Assembly: GCA_903866285.1 (NCBI GenBank) | Contig: CAIPMZ010000041.1 | Coordinates: 1-18,095, forward strand | Direction of reading: 5' to 3' | DNA: 18,095 nucleotides | From: an uncultured bacterium | GTDB lineage: Bacteria; Patescibacteriota; Minisyncoccia; Moranbacterales; GWC2-37-73 | Shown here: piece after piece, positions 6,745-13,205 of the stretch | Layout of the letters: every line of letters begins with the position of its first letter | Numbering within the stretch: position 1 is the first letter of the stretch | Translations under genes and position numbers: made by a program | Notes under the pieces: generated by a model | What the model was told of the DNA's origin: nothing | The model's input: only the letters and a program-made list of their open reading frames with translations | The model's database searches: none

Positions 6745-9318
6745 TTAATTTAAAACGATGTTGATTAGCTTCTCTGGCACAAAAATTATTTTCTTGATTT
6801 CTTTGCCGTCCGTAAATTTTTTAACTTTTTCATTTTCCAAGGCCGTTTCCTTAATTTCATCTTCGGTCACATCAATAGAAACTATTAAACGCTCGCGGAC
6901 TTTTCCATTAACTTGAACTACCATCTCAACTTCTTCGTCTTTCAAATATTTATCTTCAGCCACTGGCCAGGTTTGCAGAAAGATTGATTGCTCATTTCCA
7001 AGCTGCTGCCAAAGTTCTTCAGCGATGTGTGGCGCGAAAGGAGATAAAATAGTAATCAGTAATTGGTAATCAGTAACCGAGATTGATTGCGCTTTCTCAA
7101 AAGCATTAACCAAAATCATCAGTTGCGAAATCGCCGTGTTAAATCTGAAATTTTCAATATCCCCCGTCACTTTCTTAATTGTCTTGTGTAAAATGTTTTT
7201 CGACTTACTAGTTCCTAGTTCCTGATTACTAGTTACTTTTTCTTGGAGCTTCCAAACTTTTTCTAAAAACTTTCTTACGCCACTTACGCCATTCGTATTC
7301 CAAGCCACACTCTGCGAAAATGGTCCCATGAACATTTCGTAAAGCCGCATCGAATCTGCGCCAAATTGCTCAATTACTTCATCTGGATTGATGACGTTAT
7401 TCCAACGCTTGCTCATCTTGCGGCCATCCTGCGCTAGGATAAGTCCCACATATAAAAATTTCTTGAAAGGTTCTGAGGTCGTCACCACACCAAGATCGTA
7501 TAAGAATTTGTGCCAAAAACGCGCATATAAAAGATGCCGAGTCGCATGTTCTGCCCCACCAACATATAAATCCACTGGCATCCAGTCTTTTTCTAATTGT
7601 GGCTCAATTAATTTTTCAGCATTCTTCGGATCAATGTAGCGCAAATAATACCAAGATGAGCCAGCCCATTGGGGCATTGTGTTGGTTTCCCTCTTGGCCG
7701 GTCCGCCACATTTCGGACAAGTAGTCCTAACCCACTCAGCTATATTAGCCAGCGGACTTTCGCCTGTGCCAGTCGGCTCATAGTTTTCAACCGCAGGCAA
7801 TTGCAACGGCAATTGCTCTTCGGCAATAGCAATGCATCCAGGATTTAAAATTTCTCCTCGATTAAATTTCTTACCGGCTATTTCAAAATAAGCTTCTTCC
7901 TCATTTTTGGGATTTGGAACCTTGCCTACCGGCAGGCAGGTTTGGAATTTGGAATTTTCCAATAATGTTTTGCAATTTTCGCAAAAAATTATTGGTATTG
8001 GTTCGCCCCAATAACGTTGCCTTGAAAAAATCCAATCTCGCATTTTAAAATTTACTTTTTTCTCGCCCAATTTTTTTTCTTCCAACCACGCCGTCATTTT
8101 TTCCCGCGCCTGGGCTGATTTCAAATCCGTATATTGCCCTGAATTTATAAGCACGCCATCATCCGTAAAAGCTTTTTCTTTATTTAATCCACCTATTACA
8201 ACTTCAACAATCGGCAGTTTATATTTCTTGGCAAATTCAAAATCTCGTTCGTCGTGCGCCGGCACCGCCATCACCGCTCCAGTGCCGTAGCCACCCAAGA
8301 CGTAATCCGCCACAAAAAGAGGAACCGCCTGTCCATTGAAAGGATTAATAGCTTCAACCCCTTCTAGCCTCACGCCTGTTTTTTCCTTTTGTAATTCCGT
8401 TCTTTCTAAAATCGTTTTATTCTGCGAAGCAATCACATAATCCTCAACCTCTTTGTAATTTGTGATTTGTGATTTGAGTTTTTCCAGCATGGAGTGTTCT
8501 GGCGCCACCACACAATACGTACAACCAAAAATCGTATCAACTCTAGTAGTAAACACTTCTATAAAATTTTGATCATTTGAATTTTGAGATTTGTTTGAAA
8601 ATTGAGAATTGAAAATTGAAAATTTTACGATTGTTCCTTCACTTTTTCCAATCCAATTTTTCTGCTGGGCAATAATAGCATCTTCCCAATCCAACTCCTT
8701 GCTATCCAAATCAGCCAACAATCTTTCAGCATAGTCCGTCATTTTCAAGACCCATTGACGCATTTTTTTCTGCACCACTTGCGTTCCGCAACGTTCACAA
8801 AGCCCGTCCTCCAAATCTTCATTCGAAAGCACGGTTTTACAGCTCGGACACCAATTCACTGGCTCATTCGACTCATACGCCAAACCTTTTTCAAACAGTT
8901 TCAAAAAAATCCACTGCGTCCATTTATAATAAGCTGGATCAGTCGTACTGATTTCCCGGTCCCAATCATAAGTAAAACCAAAAGCTTCAAGTTGTTTTTT
9001 AAAAGTCGCCACATTTTTCTCAGTGGCAACGCTCGGATGCACCTTGTTTTTGATGGCATAGTTTTCCGCCGGAAGTCCAAAAGCATCCCAACCCATTGGG
9101 TGAAGCACGCTATAACCGTTGAGCATCTTAAAACGACTGATTACATCAGTTGCAATAAATCCTTTCGGATGCCCCACGTGCAAGCCTGCGCCAGATGGAT
9201 ACGGAAACATATCCAACGCGTAAAATTTCTTCGCGCGACTATAATCCCTATACAGCCCAGCGCTCTCCCATTTTTCCTGCCATTTCTTTTCAATTTCTTT
9301 TGGGTTATATTTTTCCAT
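6745..9318 (-). CDS. leuS: Leucyl-tRNA synthetase with repeat-derived loop insertions
   Basis: Class I synthetase that charges tRNA-Leu. From the ATG at 9318 it is 857 residues, a normal length. MEKYNPKEIEKKWQEKW is the typical LeuRS start; a longer reading to 9411 adds 31 residues unlike the family. Visible parts are FPYPSGAGLHVGH with the HIGH-type motif at 47-50, a CPSC/CERC zinc module near 160-180, the CP1 editing domain with FTTRVDTIFG and GTGAVMAVPAHDERD, GTGESPLANI, a second CPKC, KMSKR at 634-638 in place of KMSKS, and the tRNA-binding domain SPFAPHIAEELW. Several loops are made of tandem 7-nt DNA words in frame: residues about 231-249 and 454-467, plus sites at 7052-7076, 7205-7234 and 8458-8478. 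These lie outside catalytic motifs, so the enzyme should be active. It is downstream of folD but separated from it by a terminator. Confidence 0.97.
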   Translation of the reverse strand: MEKYNPKEIEKKWQEKWESAGLYRDYSRAKKFYALDMFPYPSGAGLHVGHPKGFIATDVISRFKMLNGYSVLHPMGWDAFGLPAENYAIKNKVHPSVATEKNVATFKKQLEAFGFTYDWDREISTTDPAYYKWTQWIFLKLFEKGLAYESNEPVNWCPSCKTVLSNEDLEDGLCERCGTQVVQKKMRQWVLKMTDYAERLLADLDSKELDWEDAIIAQQKNWIGKSEGTIVKFSIFNSQFSNKSQNSNDQNFIEVFTTRVDTIFGCTYCVVAPEHSMLEKLKSQITNYKEVEDYVIASQNKTILERTELQKEKTGVRLEGVEAINPFNGQAVPLFVADYVLGGYGTGAVMAVPAHDERDFEFAKKYKLPIVEVVIGGLNKEKAFTDDGVLINSGQYTDLKSAQAREKMTAWLEEKKLGEKKVNFKMRDWIFSRQRYWGEPIPIIFCENCKTLLENSKFQTCLPVGKVPNPKNEEEAYFEIAGKKFNRGEILNPGCIAIAEEQLPLQLPAVENYEPTGTGESPLANIAEWVRTTCPKCGGPAKRETNTMPQWAGSSWYYLRYIDPKNAEKLIEPQLEKDWMPVDLYVGGAEHATRHLLYARFWHKFLYDLGVVTTSEPFKKFLYVGLILAQDGRKMSKRWNNVINPDEVIEQFGADSMRLYEMFMGPFSQSVAWNTNGVSGVRKFLEKVWKLQEKVTSNQELGTSKSKNILHKTIKKVTGDIENFRFNTAISQLMILVNAFEKAQSISVTDYQLLITILSPFAPHIAEELWQQLGNEQSIFLQTWPVAEDKYLKDEEVEMVVQVNGKVRERLIVSIDVTEDEIKETALENEKVKKFTDGKEIKKIIFVPEKLINIVLN
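7921..7958. repeat. GGCAGG palindrome plus TTTGGAA heptamers inside leuS
   Basis: CTTGCCTACCGGCAGGCAGG (7921-7940) is an imperfect 20-nt palindrome with nine of ten positions pairing, one as a wobble. It is followed directly by TTTGGAATTTGGAATTTT (7941-7958), an 18-mer found exactly once more, in tgt at 13511-13528, again beside a CCTGCC/GGCAGG palindrome. It is read in frame as SKFQTCLPVGK within a loop absent from typical LeuRS. Confidence 0.8.
8573..8626. repeat. AT-rich heptamer array inside leuS
   Basis: Seven consecutive heptamers run from 8573 to 8621: TCATTTG, AATTTTG, AGATTTG, TTTGAAA, ATTGAGA, ATTGAAA, ATTGAAA. They are followed by ATTTT. In frame they encode an Asn/Ser/Gln/Phe-rich loop of the editing domain just before FTTRVDTIFG, about ten residues longer than in E. 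coli LeuRS. Confidence 0.6.
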
Positions 9319-9474
9319 AAACCTACAAATATATAAACTTACAAAAATGAGCGAGCATACTTTTTCTTTTTTCGCTTGAAAGTGGTTTACCTCGGTGTCA
9401 AAAAAGTCCAATAATTAAAAAACACTTTCACTGGGATAAAAAGAAAAACTTATGCAAGCGAATTTTTTAAACAC

Positions 9475-9503
9475 AAAAAAGCCACTATCTTCATTTTAGT
9501 AGC
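9475..9503 (-). terminator. Rho-independent terminator after folD
   Basis: On the minus strand GCTACTA and TAGTGGC form a 7-bp stem (one G-U pair) around a 9-nt loop, followed at once by TTTTTT. It lies 32 nt after the folD stop and before leuS, so folD and leuS are probably separate transcripts. The rest of the 216-nt folD-leuS gap (9319-9474) holds the untranslated leader of leuS; I see no clear promoter in it. Confidence 0.75.
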
Positions 9504-9534
9504 ATTTAGCCATTCTGGCAAGAGATTAACCCGG

Positions 9535-10377
9535 CTATTTTTCCCTTTTTAAAGCCTTAAACGCCAAGTAAGTATTTTCCAGCAGACAAGCAATCGTCAC
9601 GGGTCCAACCCCGCCAGGAACCGGGGTGATAAAGCCGGCTAAATCCTTAGTTGAGCCAAAATCGACGTCGCCAAAAACCTGGTCGCCTACCTTTTCAATC
9701 CCGCCGTCAATAATGATAGAGCCTTCTTTAAGCATTTGACCCAAAAGAAGCCCTGGCGAGCCCACAGCGCTCACAACCACGTCCGCCGCCCTGATTTTCC
9801 CGAGCTTCGAAGAAAGTTGCCCGGCCAAAACAAACTCGGTTAAAAGCCCTTTTTGCTCAAGCGCCAGCTGCATCAACCTGCCGAATTCCTGCGAATTTCC
9901 GACTATCACGGCTCGCTTGCCAGCTAAATTCTCGCCGCTACTTTCGATTAATTTTAAAATTGCATGGGGAAAAACTGGATAAATTTCACTTTCGCCCTTT
10001 AAAAATTTCTCGGCATTGTCGCAGTGAAAACCATCCACATCTTTTTTCGAATCAAGGGCCGAAATTATTTTTTCCGTATCAAAACCTGACGGCAAAGGTA
10101 GCTGCACAATAATGCCACTAACTTTTTCAGCTTTATTTAGTTTTTGAATACACGCTAAAATTTCTTGCTCAGTAGCTTGCTCTGAAAAGTTATACCGAAA
10201 AAAATTCAGCCCAATTTCTTTCGCTCTTTTTTCCTTTAGCCCAACGTACAGCTTGGAAGCTTGATTGCTGCCAATCAAAACTACTGCCAAGCCTGGTTTT
10301 TCAGCGCAACCCAAAATATCAGCCTTCAAGGCGGTTAAGATTTTTTCTGCAATAGGACTGCCGTAGAGTAGTTTCAT
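9535..10377 (-). CDS. folD: FolD-family methylenetetrahydrofolate dehydrogenase/cyclohydrolase, divergent cofactor site
   Basis: FolD interconverts 5,10-methylene-, methenyl- and 10-formyl-tetrahydrofolate in the cytosol, feeding purines and fMet-tRNA. The 280-residue length is normal. The active-site pattern is kept: SKLYVGLKEK with Tyr44 and Lys48, GIIVQLPLP (88-96) with Gln92, DVDGFH (113-118), and TPVPGGVGPVT (251-261). Two hallmark motifs are not kept. The usual PCTPxG is PVFPHA (134-139), and the usual GRSxIVGxP of the NAD(P)-binding domain is VGNSQEFGRLMQ (159-170). Cofactor binding or the balance of the two activities may therefore differ. The ATG at 10377 is part of the adjacent octamer array. 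The gene is bounded by terminators on both sides, so it is probably a single-gene transcript. FolD family is certain; full bifunctionality is less so. Confidence 0.93.
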   Translation of the reverse strand: MKLLYGSPIAEKILTALKADILGCAEKPGLAVVLIGSNQASKLYVGLKEKRAKEIGLNFFRYNFSEQATEQEILACIQKLNKAEKVSGIIVQLPLPSGFDTEKIISALDSKKDVDGFHCDNAEKFLKGESEIYPVFPHAILKLIESSGENLAGKRAVIVGNSQEFGRLMQLALEQKGLLTEFVLAGQLSSKLGKIRAADVVVSAVGSPGLLLGQMLKEGSIIIDGGIEKVGDQVFGDVDFGSTKDLAGFITPVPGGVGPVTIACLLENTYLAFKALKREK

Positions 10378-10454
10378 ATAAACATGCTAACATTTAAACC
10401 TATAAACATGCAAACATAAATTCATTTCTACATGCAAGCATTTAAACATTTTAA
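10375..10454. repeat. Ten in-phase octamers of the CATNNAAN type before folD
   Basis: From 10375 to 10454 the sequence divides without remainder into ten octamers, nine of them starting with CAT and one with CCT. Examples are CATATAAA, CATGCTAA, CATTTAAA (twice), CATGCAAA and CATGCAAG. The first octamer contains the folD start codon (read on the minus strand). ACATGCAAGCAT (10430-10441) recurs exactly at 14710-14721 in the tgt upstream gap, which uses the same octamer vocabulary. Any folD promoter must lie within this array. Confidence 0.75.
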
Positions 10455-10455
10455 C

Positions 10456-10479
10456 AAAAAAGAGCAACCTGCGTTACTC
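10456..10479 (-). terminator. Rho-independent terminator after the ABC permease
   Basis: On the minus strand GAGTAAC and GTTGCTC form a 7-bp stem (one G-U pair) around a GCAG loop, followed by TTTTTT. It sits between two word arrays, one belonging to the permease 3' side (10481-10606) and one to the folD 5' side (10375-10454). Confidence 0.82.
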
Positions 10480-10480
10480 A

Positions 10481-10606
10481 GTATTATGTATGATGTAGTA
10501 AGTATAAAGTATGAAGCATGAAGCATTTCTACATTCTACATTCTACATGTATTTTGTATCATATATTTTGTATCATACATTCTACATTATACATGCTACA
10601 TTCTAC
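10481..10606. repeat. Eighteen in-phase heptamers with opposite-facing arms after the ABC permease
   Basis: The sequence divides into heptamers from 10481 to 10606. The left arm is GTATTAT, GTATGAT, GTAGTAA, GTATAAA, GTATGAA, GCATGAA. The middle carries TTCTACA three times in tandem (10527-10547) and the 13-mer ATTTTGTATCATA twice (10551, 10565). The right arm is ATCATAC, ATTCTAC, ATTATAC, ATGCTAC, ATTCTAC, whose reverse complements are again GTANNAT words. The array runs into the permease stop codon (10603-10605). Confidence 0.75.
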
Positions 10607-11817
10607 TTATATCGTAACGCATCCAACGGGTCAATCTTACTAGCCCGGCGGGCTGGCACAAAGCCAGTAAAGAAGCCAACTACCGTAGAAAAGATTAAAA
10701 TTGAAGCCATAAACCAAAGTGGACTGTAAAATAAGCTAACTTTTTCTCCCCCGAAACTCACCGCCACCATATTTATAACTGTATTAGAAATAATTCCACC
10801 CAGCCAACCAATAAAAATTCCCATCACCCCACCTAAAAATCCCATGATTGCCGATTCCATAAAAAACATAACCGAAATTCCCCCATCTGAAGCGCCAATT
10901 GATTTCATGATTCCAATTTCCTCAGTTCTTTCCAATAAGGTAATCGTCATTGTATTAAACATTCCAATCGCCGAAACAACCAAGGCGATGATACCAAAAA
11001 GCATCAGCACTAATTGCACTACCCTGAAAATTTGATTGGCTTGATCAACCGTATCCGAAAGCGAAGAAACCAGCAGTCCAGCCTCTAGAATCTTGTCCCG
11101 AACCGCAATCATCTCAGCATTCGAACGGCACTTAACTTTAGCTTGACCATATCGTTTAATACCAAGATTTCCCAGGGTGGTCGCATTTAAATAGACAATA
11201 TTATCTTGCCCTTCAACAATTCCCACGATTGTGAATTTTTGATCACTCTCGACGCGTTTGAGTTCAGTTTGTTCTAAATTTACTGGTGCCTCAGAATCAT
11301 TGCTAATTGGGATAAAAAAGGAAAAGGATATTTCTTTGCCCAACATTTCCGCTGGGGACTTCCCAAAGACCTGCGCAATGGAAGAACTAGCCACTATTCC
11401 ATACTGGTTACTATCTGAGAAAAGAGTTCCTTCAGTTGGCTTGAAGCCACCTAATTTCAGAAAAGATGGTTTTGAGCCGATTGTTGTGATGTCTGCAGAT
11501 AAGTCCTCTAGGTGACCTTGGGTTGAGATTTGGAAAGCTGGACTAACATCCTCTACCCCAGGCATGGCCTCAATCTTCTTTATTACTTCTTTATCAAGTA
11601 CCACAGACCCAGATTTAGCCTCGGAAATATCCAACGTTAAAAGCGAATCCGAGGTTGTAATCCTTTCTAATAAAGTTTTTTGCAAACCATAGCCGAAAGA
11701 GACTAGAAATAAAATAGCCGCGATCCCGATACTCATTCCAAGTACAGTTAAAAGCGTCCGCGAAGTTCTCGCTTTAAACATCCTAGTCGATAAATTAAAT
11801 AGATCGCTAAATTTCAT
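10603..11817 (-). CDS. ABC transporter permease, MacB/FtsX type
   Basis: This 404-residue membrane protein has the 1+3 topology of the MacB/LolC/FtsX class. One N-terminal membrane segment (about 21-46) is followed by a large extracytoplasmic MacB_PCD-like domain (about 47-265), then three membrane segments near 268-292, 320-343 and 365-390. The cytoplasmic ERTEEIGIMKSIGAS motif between TM2 and TM3 is the usual coupling helix with the ATPase. It ends in the family-typical VPARRASKIDPLDALRYK. Such systems work as mechanotransmitters: they extrude peptides, antibiotics or lipoproteins, or control cell-wall hydrolases. Nothing here picks one; the absence of a MacA-like gene fits a single-membrane cell. 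It starts five bases after the ATPase stop, so the two are co-translated partners. A strong terminator follows. Confidence 0.9.
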   Translation of the reverse strand: MKFSDLFNLSTRMFKARTSRTLLTVLGMSIGIAAILFLVSFGYGLQKTLLERITTSDSLLTLDISEAKSGSVVLDKEVIKKIEAMPGVEDVSPAFQISTQGHLEDLSADITTIGSKPSFLKLGGFKPTEGTLFSDSNQYGIVASSSIAQVFGKSPAEMLGKEISFSFFIPISNDSEAPVNLEQTELKRVESDQKFTIVGIVEGQDNIVYLNATTLGNLGIKRYGQAKVKCRSNAEMIAVRDKILEAGLLVSSLSDTVDQANQIFRVVQLVLMLFGIIALVVSAIGMFNTMTITLLERTEEIGIMKSIGASDGGISVMFFMESAIMGFLGGVMGIFIGWLGGIISNTVINMVAVSFGGEKVSLFYSPLWFMASILIFSTVVGFFTGFVPARRASKIDPLDALRYK

Positions 11818-11822
11818 ATTTC

Positions 11823-13136
11823 TTATTGGGCTGAATAATTTAAGAGCATCATCAATTCCAATTCGCGCACAACTTTCTCCGCTGTGCCACTATATAAACC
11901 AGCGCCACCGAGTTTTATAGAAAAATCCAAACGTTGTTGCAGGCCAAACCTATCAACTTTATTTTCAAGTCGCATTTTTATAAATGCTCTAAATCGCAGC
12001 AAGGCCTCTGTGTCCAACTTTAAATGATGCTCGCTAATTAAATAGTCCGAGATTTCCAACAGCGCCTGCTCTGGATTTTTATTTATTTGATCGGCCACTT
12101 TAATAATTTCTTGCGCCCTATCCACGAAAGAAGTCGCTCTGAGTTTATTCCAACCAGCCCCACCTTTTTCGGAATCCAAATCAAGTCTTGACTTAAAGCC
12201 AGCCTCATCAATATTATTAAATAAAAATTCTTTCAACAAATTCTCTGCTGCCGAAGTCTGATCTTCAGTCAATTCCGAAAGAATATGCGTCATAAGCTGC
12301 TTCGCTTTAAAAGGAATCAGCAACACCCCAACTTGCTGTAAAGATAAATTCTTAAAAGTTCGCATCAACAAACGCAACTCATTTGAAATATCCTCGGGAG
12401 CAGTTATGAAATCTTTTTTAGCCGCTTCTGCTGGGCGCTTATCTCTATTGATATCCTCCCTGATAATCTTGCCGTCCTTCATATAAACAACTCTATCTGC
12501 GTACACGAGATGCTCTGGATTATGCGTCACCATAATCAAGGTTTTCTTGTCCACCTCATTGATCTCTTTAAAAATATCCAACACGTTTTGAGCTGATTCA
12601 CTATCCAAGTTTCCAACCGGTTCATCCGCTAAAATTATTTCAGGATTATTAACTAAAGCTCGCGCAATCGAAACGCGTTGCTTTTGACCACCAGAAAGTT
12701 GACTTGGAAATCGGTCTGCTTGCTCAGCAATGCTAAATCGTTGCAGTAGCTTCATCGCAGCCTCACGACGCTCAACCAGACTCTCGCCCCGGAAAACTTT
12801 TGGTAGACAGACATTATCTAAAACGGTAAGCGTTTCAATTAAATAAAAGGCTTGAAAAACCATTCCCACGTTAGTCTGATGGAACTGAACTTTCTCCTTT
12901 TTCGTCATCTTAGCTAAGTTTTTTCCACTCACGATAACATCCCCATAAGTTGGAGCCTGCAAACCAGAAATTCCATAAAGCAAAGTTGATTTTCCACAGC
13001 CCGAAGGACCATAAATAATCACATATTCCTGTGAATATATTTCAACACTGACTCCATCAAGCGAGCGGACCTCATTTGATTTTCCCTGATTGTAAATCAC
13101 CCTAAGCTGATCTACTTTTATACAAAGTTCTGACAT
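11823..13136 (-). CDS. ABC transporter ATPase (MacB/LolD type) with a duplicated C-terminal helical domain
   Basis: Residues 1-230 are a complete MacB/LolD-class ATP-binding subunit: Walker A GPSGCGKST (43-51), Q-loop Gln95, signature LSGGQ (147-151), Walker B ILADEP with Glu172, D-loop GNLDSES, and His205. It powers the permease encoded five bases downstream. Normal members end near 230; this one continues to 437. The extension (about 245-437) looks helical and contains two related units, around 290-345 and 374-430. Each ends in an RLD-x5-GGAG motif (317-328 and 402-413) preceded by a similar helix pair. I do not recognise the domain. It may gate the ATPase or bind a partner. A good promoter lies 32 nt upstream of the start codon. 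The ATPase call is secure; the extension is unknown. Confidence 0.92.
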   Translation of the reverse strand: MSELCIKVDQLRVIYNQGKSNEVRSLDGVSVEIYSQEYVIIYGPSGCGKSTLLYGISGLQAPTYGDVIVSGKNLAKMTKKEKVQFHQTNVGMVFQAFYLIETLTVLDNVCLPKVFRGESLVERREAAMKLLQRFSIAEQADRFPSQLSGGQKQRVSIARALVNNPEIILADEPVGNLDSESAQNVLDIFKEINEVDKKTLIMVTHNPEHLVYADRVVYMKDGKIIREDINRDKRPAEAAKKDFITAPEDISNELRLLMRTFKNLSLQQVGVLLIPFKAKQLMTHILSELTEDQTSAAENLLKEFLFNNIDEAGFKSRLDLDSEKGGAGWNKLRATSFVDRAQEIIKVADQINKNPEQALLEISDYLISEHHLKLDTEALLRFRAFIKMRLENKVDRFGLQQRLDFSIKLGGAGLYSGTAEKVVRELELMMLLNYSAQ

Positions 13137-13167
13137 TTTTTATTTTAAAAAAGTTTCTTACTTTGAA

Positions 13168-13196
13168 AGTATACCACAAAAAAAACATTTTCACAA
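13168..13196 (-). promoter_or_regulatory. Sigma70-type promoter for the ABC ATPase-permease operon
   Basis: On the minus strand TTGTGA, a 17-nt spacer and TATACT (five of six to the -10 consensus, preceded by TGTGG) lie 32 nt before the ATPase ATG. A T8 run fills much of the spacer. The predicted start near 13161 gives a leader of about 25 nt without a clear Shine-Dalgarno. The promoter occupies the short tgt-ABC gap, one of the few gaps here without a word array. Confidence 0.7.
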
Positions 13197-13205
13197 TCTT
13201 ACTAA

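Noticed and set aside
9396..9401. Perfect -35 hexamer TTGACA upstream of leuS (minus strand)
   Set aside because: No -10-like hexamer lies 15-19 nt downstream (the sequence there is CACTTTCAAGCG), so I do not call a promoter.
9319..9411. N-terminal extension of LeuRS by 31 residues
   Set aside because: The extra residues do not resemble LeuRS, and MEKYNPKEIEKKW at 9318 is the typical start.
10511..10729. Small plus-strand frame with Tyr/Phe/His-rich protein
   Set aside because: Its first part is the translated heptamer array and its second part is the antisense of the ABC permease; no family features.
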